Assembly (NCBI GenBank): GCA_002478115.1
Contig: DLMH01000140.1
Location: 1-64,000 of the forward strand
DNA length: 64,000 nt
Source: Candidatus Acidiferrum typicum
GTDB taxonomy: Bacteria; Acidobacteriota; Terriglobia; Acidiferrales; UBA7541
Direction: 5' to 3'
The position numbers and the translations under genes were made by a program. Below the pieces are notes generated by a model. It saw only the letters and a list, made by a program, of their open reading frames with translations, did no database searches and was not told the origin of the DNA. Below are positions 8,559 through 17,600 of the stretch, in pieces (positions within the stretch are counted from its first letter, which is position 1; each line of letters begins with the position of its first letter).

Positions 8559-10919
8559 TCATTGCAGCTTCGCGTATGCGGCCTTGGCTTGCTTTAAGAG
8601 GGGGAGGCTGGGGTCGGCGTCCTTCCAGGGATCTAGCAACGTCACCAGCATCTTTCGAGCCTTCTGTTTGTCACCGCGCGAAGAGTAATCCGAAGCGAGA
8701 GTGTAACGGGCCTCCAGCCACCGCTGCTGAGGTTCCCAGGAAAGCGCTCGGACTAGATCGCTCGTCAGTTTCTCATACCAGAGAATTGCCTGGTCTGTCG
8801 CTCCTGATTGCTGGTAGGCATGCGCCAAGGCTTCGACGGAGAAAGGAGTGCTGTTGTCGTGGTCCGCAAGCGTGAGGAGATCGATCGCATGATCGGAATG
8901 CCCTTCTGCCAAGGCGATCTCGCCTTGCAGGAGATGCAGATAACCAGTCTGCTCGGCGCTTTTCGGGTCAACCAGTGGGAGGATCAGATTCTCGATTCCT
9001 TCTGCCTTCTCAGTTGCCTTTGCGCGTGCGTACTCAAGGCCAACGAAGGCCCCGAACACAACCTTGGGCCCGAGATTCTTAATTTGGGCAGCGGCGGTAT
9101 CGAGTTGTCGCAACTCTTCCCGAGTGTCTCCCTGGCCTTCGGCGATGATGCCCAGCCACAAGTGCACTCGCGCTATGCTGAGCACTGCAGGAGGGCTCTC
9201 GTCGAGCAAGAGCGCCTCCTGAAACCTGCGTCGTGCGTTGGCGTAGCGGCCATGGTACAAGTCCAGCAGAGCCAAAGAGCGCAGGCCGCTCTCTTTCGTT
9301 TTCGGATCTGCAAGCAGGGCTGAAAAGACTTGTTCCGCCTTCTCATCCTCACCGTTCGCAACCAGCGTAAAGCCGTATTCCCGATTGGTGTTCCCCGTGG
9401 TCAACCATTGCGGATGGAGCTTGAACGTCTCCGCATAAGCGCGTAGGGCCTCCGGCAGGTTTCCCAGAATTCGATAGGCGGTGGCCATTTCCACATAGGT
9501 TGTGGCGTCATCGGGCGCGACACGCAGGATTTCCCGGTATCGCCCAATTGCTTCTTGCTGCCTCCCATGCTTGCGTAGGAAATGGGCGTAGCCGGAAAGG
9601 ACTTGCCAGTCGTCAGGGTAGTGCTCTAGGTAAAGGCGGTAGAGAGCGTCGGCGGATTCCACATGTCCCAAGTCGTCTGCATAGTTCGCCTGAATGAGAA
9701 GGCGTTCGCGCTCCGTGGTTCGCGCCGAAAGCGCCAGCGCCTTGTCGTACTCACGCTGGCCGGCGGGCTGATTATTCTCGATGTAGCTGAAGTAGACGCC
9801 TCCCAACGCCGCATGGGCCATGGCAAAGTCCGGGTCAGCCTCGACTGCGGCACGCAGGGCAGTCGCGCCGTCTGCATACTTGCCTTGATGCCAGAGCGAT
9901 ATGCCTTCCGCATATTCCTTCAACGCCGCAAGCGACGATGTGGTCACTTGGGGTAGCGGCCGGTTCGCGCCATGAATCTGGTACAGGGATTCCCCGAGGT
10001 CCGCGCGCGCCTCGCCCGATATCCGGTCCAGGGCCTCGAGGATGTGATCTTCTCCGTGGACCCGCTCGCTGTAAGAGCGAACGGTGGTCCCGGTTTGCGG
10101 ATCGATCAATTCCGCCGAAAAGGCATACTCTTGCCCCGTGCGTGCGATGCTGCATGCGATCAAGCCTCGGATGTTCTCGCGCTGGCAAATCTCTCGGCCC
10201 AGCGCCGGCGTGATCCGCGCATCACCCGGCTTGCCCATAAGCTGGAGCACGGAACCGATGCGGGCGCGTGGAAATACGTTGAAGTGCTGCGACTGTTCGA
10301 GACTCACTGTGAACGCTGTCTGCAGCGCATCGTCGAGTTGCGGCTCGCCCGTCCCATTCTCGAAATCCGAAACCAGCACCGTATCGCGAGGCGCAAACGA
10401 GAAAGCCGGCCGGCTATGCGTCAGCCACAAAGCTAGGCCGCCCGCTATCACCAGCGCCACACCCAGCGCAATCCACAGCCTGTAGCGGCTGTGCGTCTTC
10501 GAGGAAACTTCCGGAGCGCCGGTATACTCCGCAGCAGGTGCGCTTGCGGCCGCGTGATCTCCGTTGGGATGCGCCGCAGCTACGATCTCGACTTGCGCGA
10601 TGAAACGGTATCCGTGCCGAGGTGCTGTCTCGATGAACTGAGGGCTCTCTCTTTCATCTCCCAAAGCTTCGCGCAGCTTCTTGATGGCCGTGTTCAAGCC
10701 ATCTTCGAAGTCCACAAAGGTATCGCCGGGCCACAGCCGCTTCTGCAGTTCCTGCCGGGTCACCACTCGCCCCGGGCGTTCCAGCAGAACCGCCAGCAAC
10801 TGCAGCGGTTGCTTCTGAATCCGAACACGCCCGCCCGCGCGGCGCAATTCGAGCGATTCGCGGTCCCATTCGAACGGTCCGAAACGCATAGCCGTATGGG
10901 TTGACGGCTGGGTACCCAT
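8559..10919 (-). CDS. CadC-like winged-helix regulator with membrane helix and TPR domain
   Basis: The protein has 786 residues. The N-terminal 100 form an OmpR/CadC-type winged helix: RFGPFEWDRESLELRRAGG, then VRIQKQPLQLLAVLLERPG, LWPGDTFVDFEDGLNTAIKK and the wing IETAPRHGYRFIA. A helix at about 145-167 (LWIALGVALVIAGGLALWL) crosses the membrane. The exported part opens with a TolB-like segment (VLVSDFENGTGEPQLD) and continues as TPRs to the end. This is the common acidobacterial one-component layout: DNA binding inside, TPR sensing outside. Starts at ATG 10919, GTG 10931 and ATG 10889 are all possible. It is divergent from the following surface-protein operon, so it may control it (inference). 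Confidence 0.82.
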   Translation of the reverse strand: MGTQPSTHTAMRFGPFEWDRESLELRRAGGRVRIQKQPLQLLAVLLERPGRVVTRQELQKRLWPGDTFVDFEDGLNTAIKKLREALGDERESPQFIETAPRHGYRFIAQVEIVAAAHPNGDHAAASAPAAEYTGAPEVSSKTHSRYRLWIALGVALVIAGGLALWLTHSRPAFSFAPRDTVLVSDFENGTGEPQLDDALQTAFTVSLEQSQHFNVFPRARIGSVLQLMGKPGDARITPALGREICQRENIRGLIACSIARTGQEYAFSAELIDPQTGTTVRSYSERVHGEDHILEALDRISGEARADLGESLYQIHGANRPLPQVTTSSLAALKEYAEGISLWHQGKYADGATALRAAVEADPDFAMAHAALGGVYFSYIENNQPAGQREYDKALALSARTTERERLLIQANYADDLGHVESADALYRLYLEHYPDDWQVLSGYAHFLRKHGRQQEAIGRYREILRVAPDDATTYVEMATAYRILGNLPEALRAYAETFKLHPQWLTTGNTNREYGFTLVANGEDEKAEQVFSALLADPKTKESGLRSLALLDLYHGRYANARRRFQEALLLDESPPAVLSIARVHLWLGIIAEGQGDTREELRQLDTAAAQIKNLGPKVVFGAFVGLEYARAKATEKAEGIENLILPLVDPKSAEQTGYLHLLQGEIALAEGHSDHAIDLLTLADHDNSTPFSVEALAHAYQQSGATDQAILWYEKLTSDLVRALSWEPQQRWLEARYTLASDYSSRGDKQKARKMLVTLLDPWKDADPSLPLLKQAKAAYAKLQ

Positions 10920-11196
10920 GGAAAACCACACATTCTGTCAACAGGGGACTAAGGCCCGCAATTATACCACTGAGGCTTTCCCCGTCCATCGCAATCCCCC
11001 TCACTGCAGGATGCTGATTCCTAGCGACTTGCGGGTCCATAAATAGTTCGGAAAGAAACCGGCCTCCGTCCATTGACAGCGCTACTGCTTCCGTAGCAGA
11101 TTGTCGCCCGCTCGCTACCCAGAAGCCAAGGGCCTCGTGGAATGCCACAGCCTTTTTTTGTGCGGAGCAGAATTCGAGATTATTAAGGGAGGGACG
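10920..11196. other. divergent intergenic region
   Basis: Separates the minus-strand regulator from the plus-strand exported-protein operon. It contains the 52-nt element at 11026-11077 that recurs near 14.4 kb. I see no gene here. Confidence 0.5.
11026..11077. repeat. 52-nt shared upstream element, copy 1
   Basis: This 52-nt segment begins GACTTGCGGG and ends CCGTCCATTGAC. It matches 14426-14477 at 48 of 52 positions without gaps. Both copies precede operons for exported proteins (the next gene starts at 11197 or 11278 here). The conservation falls off on both sides, which fits a regulatory element or small repeat. Confidence 0.6.
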
Positions 11197-11277
11197 ATGA
11201 GATTTACAAAGCTTGCAAGCAGGGGGTTCGCGCTCTTCGAGTCGCTTGGGGTTCAAGACTCAACCAGGAGGCAACTG

Positions 11278-11751
11278 ATGATACGGCTCTTCGCAGGGTC
11301 GTGCGCATTGGCCCTCCTGTCCTTGATCTCACCCCTACCGCCAGTTCAGGCGCAAACAGCGGAAGTCGCGAAAACGCATGCAGGACCGTTCAGCTACGAC
11401 GTCACTAAGGAAGTCACACTCACTGGCACGGTGTCGAGTGTGCTCACGAAACCTTCACCGGGAATGATTATGGGTTCCCACCTCCTATTAGTAACTTCCT
11501 CCGGTGCGGTGGATGCAAGCTTGGGGCGCTTCGCTTTGCTAGGCAAGGACGCTCTTCCCGTCGCTGCGGGCCAGCAAGTTCAGGTCACCGGCGTAATGAA
11601 AACGCTCCAGGGCCAACAAGTCTTCCTGACTCGCATCGTGAGAGTGGACGCTCAGGTTTATACGATCCGAAATAAGTACGGACTCGCCCTATCACCACAA
11701 GCGCGCGAGCGTCTGAGCCAGTCGGCTGGCCAAAAAGGAGAGCAGCTATGA
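11278..11751 (+). CDS. Small secreted protein of unknown function
   Basis: Protein of 157 residues if started at ATG 11278, which has AGGAGG 6 nt upstream and gives a textbook signal peptide (MIRLFAGSC, hydrophobic core, cleavage after PPVQAQ). An upstream in-frame ATG at 11197 also has a GGGAGG site and would add 27 residues. The mature part includes VTLTGTVSSVLTKPSPG and VTGVMKTLQGQQVFLTRIV, which resemble a small OB-like beta barrel. I do not recognise the family. Its stop overlaps the next start (ATGA at 11748-11751), so it is translationally coupled to the lipoprotein gene. Confidence 0.7.
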   Translation: MIRLFAGSCALALLSLISPLPPVQAQTAEVAKTHAGPFSYDVTKEVTLTGTVSSVLTKPSPGMIMGSHLLLVTSSGAVDASLGRFALLGKDALPVAAGQQVQVTGVMKTLQGQQVFLTRIVRVDAQVYTIRNKYGLALSPQARERLSQSAGQKGEQL

Positions 11752-14120
11752 ACCTCAGAGTTTACTGGTGCGTCCTGGCCGCAATTTGCCTGATGGGCTG
11801 TGGCAGTAGTTCAAAAAAGGTTGCTCTGGTCGAATCCATCGCGGCGACTGCCGGAACTCCGCAAAGCGCGGCGATCAACAAGGTGTTTGCGGCGCAGCTG
11901 CAAGCGACGGTGACGACAGGCGGGACGCCGACGAGCGGCGTGATGGTGACGTTCACGGCTCCTGCCGAGACTGGAGCGAGCGGCACGTTCTCGAATGAAA
12001 CGAATACGATAATGGTAACGACAGGCGCGAACGGCCAGGCCTCCGCGGCGTTCACAGCGAATGGCACGGCTGGCCCGGCTTATACGGTGATGGCGACGGT
12101 TGCGGGAGTAGCGGCGCCGGCCGACTTCATGTTGACGAACACAACGGCGGCGGCAGAACTCACGTGTCCGAGCGGATCAGGGCAAAGCGCGACGGTCAAC
12201 ACGGCGTTTGCAGCGCCGCTGGTAGCGCAGGTGGCGGACAGCGGGGGGAACCCCGTGAACGACCCCGGGGTGGTGGTGACGTTCACGGCTCCTGCCGAGA
12301 CTGGAGCGAGCGGCACGTTCTCGAATGAAACGAATACGACAATGGCAACAACAGGCGCGAACGGCGCGGCCTCGGCGGCGTTCACAGCGAATGGGACGGC
12401 TGGCCCAGCTTTTACGGTGACGGCTGAGGCTGCGATTGGAGGAGAGGAGAAGGGCTGCAACTTCATGCTGACGAACACATCGGCGGCCGTGGTCACAGAG
12501 AACTTTACGTTCTATCTGAGCGGGCTTGAAGCCATCAACAACACCGAAGGCCCCAATTTTTATGCCCTCGCAGGAGCAGTGACCATCGACGCGAATGGCA
12601 ACGTCCTTGCCGGCGAACAAGACTATAACGACGCTTTTGGATTCACGTCACTTCAGCCTTCCGGCGACACCATCTCGGGAGGAACGCTGAAAGTGGATGC
12701 AACAACCGGCCAGGGGACACTCTCCCTGACGACGAACAACACGAAGTTGGGCTCGAGCGGGACGGAAACCTTCGGCGTCCAGTTTGTGAACAGCAATCAC
12801 GCGCTCATCATTCAGTTTGATGGGTCGGCCACATCCAGTGGAAGCATGGACTTGCAAACGCTCCCGAGCCCGCTCAGCGCCCCCACCGGCGCTTTCTCCT
12901 TCACCATCTCGGGCGTTGACCCCGGCTACGATCCCATTGTAGTCGGAGGCGTGTTCTCGATCAGTGGCACCGGCCCTTCGAATCTGACTGGAACTTACGA
13001 TGTCGATGATTTTTCGACCACCTACGTTGGAACCGCGACGCTGAAAGTGCCTTTCGCTGGAACGATCTCAAATCCTGACACTTTCGGACGGGGGACCATC
13101 AGCGGAAGCGCCATCGGTGGGGTACCGGATATTGTGATTAACTACTATATCGTTGGCCCCGAAGCCATACGGATCATCGATGTGGACACCGCCGATTCGG
13201 GCGTCGGTTCGGCGTTCGGCCAGGGCACCGGCACCACCTTCAGCAATGCATCGCTCGGGAACTCAGTGTTTAGTCTCGCAAGCAACTCGTTCGGCAGCCT
13301 CTATGCTGCGGCGGGCATGTTCTCGACGAGCAACACGTCGTCCCCTGCCGCTAACTTCTCGGGCGTAGCCGATGACAACGAATTCGACAATGCTGGCGTA
13401 GTGAGTGAAGCCGCTATCTCCGGAACGTATTCTGTTAACATCGGTGGCATCAACGGATACGGGAGCCTTACGATCACGCCTGGGGACCTAGGAACAGTCA
13501 GCGTCCTCGGGATATACATGGTCGATCCGAAACTCAACATAAATGATCCGAATAACACAACCACAGGCGGAGGAGGCGCTCTTGTTGCCGACCTGGACGT
13601 GTCTGTCGTCGGCGCAGGGGTCCTTGTTCCGCAAACAGACCCCTCAACGGCCAGCTTTGCAGGAAACTATGCCTTTGGAGCACAGGCTTCCTTCCTCCAG
13701 ACATCCGCGACACTCGGTTGGGAATTCGACTTTATCGGGCAGGGATCGGCTTACAAGTCGGGTGAGGGCAATATTTTGAACGGGACCGGGTACGTCAGCG
13801 ATCCGTGGGATGAATTGTCTACCCTCGGTGAAGACACCGGGGTCGGGTTCTCGGGGATAGCCGCCCCGGACCCCGTGAACTTGGGGCGCTATACGATGTA
13901 CCCGCCGAACCTGTTCGTCATTGACCTCACCGCCACTTCGACTTCTTACTCGGTGGCCATCTATCAGGCCAGTGGCGGACAGTTGTTCTGGGTGGATGAA
14001 GATGAGTTTCTCGCTTTCAGGGACGATAGTGTATTCGGTGGATCCCTCCAGCTACAGTCGGCAACTCCTACGCCATTGTCGGCGGTAAAAGAGGTGGCAA
14101 CAACTAAACTGAAACAATAG
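11748..14120 (+). CDS. Lipoprotein with two near-identical Ig-like (Big-1 type) modules
   Basis: Exported lipoprotein of 790 residues: short n-region, hydrophobic core and lipobox LMGC with Cys at about residue 19, then SSSKK. Residues of about 27-135 and 137-245 are two Ig-like repeats of invasin/Big-1 type (VTFTAPAETGASGTFSNET in both, ending DFMLTNT or NFMLTNT). Their DNA is nearly identical over about 150 bp. The remaining about 540 residues are beta-rich and Gly/Ser/Thr-rich, with repeated units such as FSISGTGPSNLTGTYDVDDF. No catalytic motif is seen. Overlap with the upstream secreted protein and a strong hairpin downstream define a two-gene operon. It is probably a cell-surface structural or adhesive protein. 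Confidence 0.78.
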   Translation: MNLRVYWCVLAAICLMGCGSSSKKVALVESIAATAGTPQSAAINKVFAAQLQATVTTGGTPTSGVMVTFTAPAETGASGTFSNETNTIMVTTGANGQASAAFTANGTAGPAYTVMATVAGVAAPADFMLTNTTAAAELTCPSGSGQSATVNTAFAAPLVAQVADSGGNPVNDPGVVVTFTAPAETGASGTFSNETNTTMATTGANGAASAAFTANGTAGPAFTVTAEAAIGGEEKGCNFMLTNTSAAVVTENFTFYLSGLEAINNTEGPNFYALAGAVTIDANGNVLAGEQDYNDAFGFTSLQPSGDTISGGTLKVDATTGQGTLSLTTNNTKLGSSGTETFGVQFVNSNHALIIQFDGSATSSGSMDLQTLPSPLSAPTGAFSFTISGVDPGYDPIVVGGVFSISGTGPSNLTGTYDVDDFSTTYVGTATLKVPFAGTISNPDTFGRGTISGSAIGGVPDIVINYYIVGPEAIRIIDVDTADSGVGSAFGQGTGTTFSNASLGNSVFSLASNSFGSLYAAAGMFSTSNTSSPAANFSGVADDNEFDNAGVVSEAAISGTYSVNIGGINGYGSLTITPGDLGTVSVLGIYMVDPKLNINDPNNTTTGGGGALVADLDVSVVGAGVLVPQTDPSTASFAGNYAFGAQASFLQTSATLGWEFDFIGQGSAYKSGEGNILNGTGYVSDPWDELSTLGEDTGVGFSGIAAPDPVNLGRYTMYPPNLFVIDLTATSTSYSVAIYQASGGQLFWVDEDEFLAFRDDSVFGGSLQLQSATPTPLSAVKEVATTKLKQ
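11944..12339 (+). repeat. 110-codon tandem module, 66-bp perfect direct repeat
   Basis: Bases 11944-12009 and 12274-12339 are identical (66 bp, offset 330 bp = 110 codons). A less perfect continuation runs about 85 bp further. The offset equals one Ig-like module, so this is an in-frame module duplication. Little synonymous change suggests it is recent or kept alike by recombination. Confidence 0.85.
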
Positions 14121-14137
14121 CCAATAACCGGGAAAAT

Positions 14138-14167
14138 GGGCACAGCCGAGAAGATTCGGCTGTGCCC
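14138..14167 (+). terminator. strong hairpin after the lipoprotein gene
   Basis: A perfect 12-bp stem GGGCACAGCCGA / TCGGCTGTGCCC (14138-14149 with 14156-14167) has a 6-nt loop and starts 18 nt after the stop codon. The following tract is C/T-rich rather than pure T. Confidence 0.65.
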
Positions 14168-14425
14168 TCTCCCTCATTTCGAGTACGCCTCCCAAGCCCT
14201 CGCCGAGTCACGCGACTAAGCGAGCGTTCCCTCTCCCGTTCGCCAATTACAGCTCGGCGACACCCGCTCCGGGTCGCGGGCCTTGCAAAACCGATTCGAA
14301 AGTAGATTGGCTTCAAGGACTGGAGCCAACCACAACGGCGCTCCTCGGGGAGGACGCCCGCGCCCAGCTCTCCCGAACCGCCGTCCATCGCCGCTCTCAT
14401 TCATTCCATCATCCTGATTGGTAAT

Positions 14426-14477
14426 GACTTGCGGGTTCAGAAATAGTTCGGAAATAAACCGGCTTCCGTCCATTGAC
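14426..14477. repeat. 52-nt shared upstream element, copy 2
   Basis: Matches 11026-11077 at 48 of 52 positions. Here it lies 57 bp before the small gene at 14535 and 212 bp before the SBBP protein start. The stretch 14168-14425 before it has no supported gene. Confidence 0.6.
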
Positions 14478-14534
14478 GTCCAGTGTGCCTTTCCTGCACA
14501 GTGGCGCGCATTGTTCCTCGGAGGTTGTGCACCA

Positions 14535-14693
14535 ATGGAAGTGATTGGGGCCGAAAAGGCGGAGAAGGAATTCAAAGAATTGCTTTCCGCCTACTGGGCA
14601 GCGCAATTGGCACAGTTGGGCGCACAACCCGATTCGGGCGATTCGGCAGCAAGGAACGGAGACAGCGTGAAGGCACAGGAGGCTGGAAAATGA
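14535..14693 (+). CDS. Small hypothetical protein upstream of and coupled to the SBBP gene
   Basis: A 52-residue frame, MEVIGAEKAEKEFKELLSAY and onward, predicted helical and charged with no signal peptide. A GGAGG lies about 10 nt before ATG 14535. Its TGA overlaps the next start (ATGA at 14690-14693). The spacing and overlap look like a real leader or coupling peptide gene. The frame also extends upstream to 14418, so the start is uncertain. I recognise no family. Confidence 0.4.
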   Translation: MEVIGAEKAEKEFKELLSAYWAAQLAQLGAQPDSGDSAARNGDSVKAQEAGK

Positions 14694-17600
14694 GCGGCGG
14701 CAGGCGAAGCAGAGATAACCGGAAACTTGCGGCGGGAATTGCGTGTAGTGCAATCCTGCTGGCCGGGCTGGCAGCAGGAGGGCACTGGCATCGCGCCGCG
14801 AAAGCGGCGGGCACATCCCTGCTTGCGACAGCTTTGGCATCGAGCGCTAGCATGGCACAACCTTCGTACACAGTCGTACCCGCACTCCCAGCACCCCCTC
14901 TCGCGACCTCGCCTGTGCCGAATCTGACGCCGGCTTCTAATTCAGCCCCTTCTGCAGTTCGCGCCGCCGCAGCCTCCTCACCGGCGATATCGCCCGTAGC
15001 GCGTGCGCAAGTTATGAAAACGTATGCCGCGCTGCCGATGATGTTCGAAGCAAACAGTGGCCAGACCGATCCGCGTGTGAAATTTCTCGCTCGCGCACCC
15101 GGCTACACGCTCTTTCTCACCGATAAGGAGGCTGTTCTATCGCTTCCGGCCGGTTCACCAGCGCCAGCGTCCCCGCATCAACACGAAGCGAGCCCTGGAT
15201 CCAGGCGCGTCCAATCACCCGGCGCCCCGAAGTCTGCCCGTGTCGTCCGCCTGAAGTTTGCGGGTGCGAGCACGCCCACGGCAATCACGGGCCGGGATCA
15301 ACTGCCCGGCAAGGCCAATTACTTTATCGGGAACGACCCCAAACAGTGGCACACCAACGTTCCGAACTATGAGGCTGTGGAATATCGAAGCGTATATCCC
15401 GGCGTGGACGCGGTCTTCCATGGCGACAACCAGCGGCTCGAGTTCGACTTCAATGTCGCGCCGCGCGCCGACCCGGGCGTCATTGCGCTGGAGGTTCAAG
15501 GAGCGCGGCGAATTCACCTGAATCGCGCGGGCGATGTCCTGGTTCGATTGGACACAGCCCGGGATGCGGTGCTGGGCAAGCCGCGAGTCTACCAACAATT
15601 GCCCGAAGGGCGGCGCGAGATTGCCGGCAACTTTGTGCTCCGTGGCCCGAACCGCATCGCTTTCTCCATCGGTCGCTACGATCACTCGCTGCCCCTGGTT
15701 ATAGATCCGACCTTGGTCTACTCGACCTACTTGGGGGGAGGCAATATCTATCCAAATAGCGCCGCGAATGACACAGGGAAAGCCCTCGCAGTGGATTCTA
15801 CTGGAAACGTGTACGTGACAGGAGCCACTGCGTCAACTGATTTCCCTGTAACGGCGGGGGCCTTTGAGTCTGCGTATCCCTATGACATAGCGGGATTCGT
15901 CACCAAGCTGAATCCCAGCGGCTCCGCACTCATTTATTCCACGTACTTTGGCAACTCGTACCCTGGCAATACAACTATAACCGGAATCGCGGTCGATGCT
16001 GCCGGCGATGCGTATCTCACTGGGAACACGGATTACGATTTCCCCACGACGCCGGGCGCATTCCAATCGTCCGAGACTAATCTTTATGGTAGCTACGCGT
16101 TCGCAACAGAACTAAATCCGGCAGGGACGGGGCTGGTCTACTCGACTTTCCTGGGCGGGACGGAGACGACTGGAAATGTCACAACCTATGCTTTTGGAAT
16201 TGCCGTGGATGCGTCCGACAATGCGTATGTTGTTGGCACCACCACCTCGCCGACTTATCCGACGACGCCGGGGGCTTATCAGACTTCCCAAAACTGCACA
16301 TTCCCCTACTTGGGGACTTGCACAACGGCGTTCGTCACGAAGGTCAGTGCCGGTGGCTCCTCGTTATCCTATTCCACTTATTTGGGCACGGGGACCAATC
16401 GAGCCAATGCTGTTGCCGTAGATTCTTTGGGCGACGCTTTCGTGGTAGGCAGCACCTACGCGTCGACGTTTCCGGTCACTCCCGGTGCGTTCCAGACTAC
16501 CAGCAGCGAGGTCGCGGCGTTCGTGACGGGATTAAACCCGTCTGGTACGGCACTGGTATATTCCACATTCCTGTCGGGCACGACTAGTGCGACCGGAGAC
16601 GCGGCTCTTGCCGTGGCCGTCGACGCCTCTGGCTATGCCTACGTGACCGGGCAAGTGAGAGATTCGGACTTTCCTACCACTCCTGGGGCGTATCAGAGGA
16701 ATCTCCTTGATTACGCAGACGCATTTGTTACCAAGCTTAATCTTACCGGGTCGGCATTGGTGTATTCCACTTACCTGCCCGGCCTTACCACCGGCTACGG
16801 CATCGGAGTCAACTCCTCGGGCGAGGCTTACGTGGCGGGAGACAACGACGGTTATGAAAACACTTTTCCAACTACGCCCGATGCGTTCCAAGTCAGCCCT
16901 CCGACGACTACCACGAATGGATTTCTCACCGTATTTAACTCGACGGGATCGGGCCTGGTCTATTCGACATACATTGGGGGGCCCGTTGGGAACTTGATTA
17001 CAGATGCATATGGGATTGCTCTGGATTCGTCTGGAAGCGCTTACATTACCGGCATGGCCGAACCGGGATTTCCTACCACTCCGGGAGCTTTCAAGACGAC
17101 CTTAACGGCTAACACAAACTACCTATATCCTCAAAACGCGTTCATCATGAAATTCGCATTTCCCGCTGCGCCACTGTCCATCAGCCCGACGACGCTTGCG
17201 GCAGGCACGGCGGGTCTGTCGTACGGCCCGGTCATCCTCACGGCAACGGGAGGCACCGGGACGGTGACATTCGCAGTAACGGCGGGAGCGCCGCCGCCGG
17301 GTTTGACGCTTACTTCGGCCGGCCTGCTTTCCGGGACGCCAACGCAGACTGGGACGTTTCCTTTCACGGTTACGGCCACGGACTCGATCGGTGACACCGC
17401 CAGCCAAGCTTATACGCTGACGATTGGAGGAGCATGCTCCACGATCACTGTGGGGCCAAGCACCTTAGCCAGCGGCACATCTGGCACTGCTTATCCAGCA
17501 GTCACATTCACCGAAAGCGGAGGAGTGGGAACCACCACGCTATCTGAAAGTGGCGCCTTACCCACAGGCATGAGTTTCGTGGCAGGAGTGCTGAGCGGAA

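Noticed and set aside
8139..8597. Plus-strand 152-codon frame in the long intergenic region
   Set aside because: No ribosome binding site, no recognisable motif, and it overlaps the end of the regulator gene on the other strand.
10654..14575. Minus-strand frames at 10654-11256 and 14216-14575 that share a peptide like MDGSRFISELFLNPQV
   Set aside because: The similarity is just the 52-nt DNA repeat read in reverse. The differences change amino acids at first codon positions rather than falling at third positions, so coding selection is not indicated.
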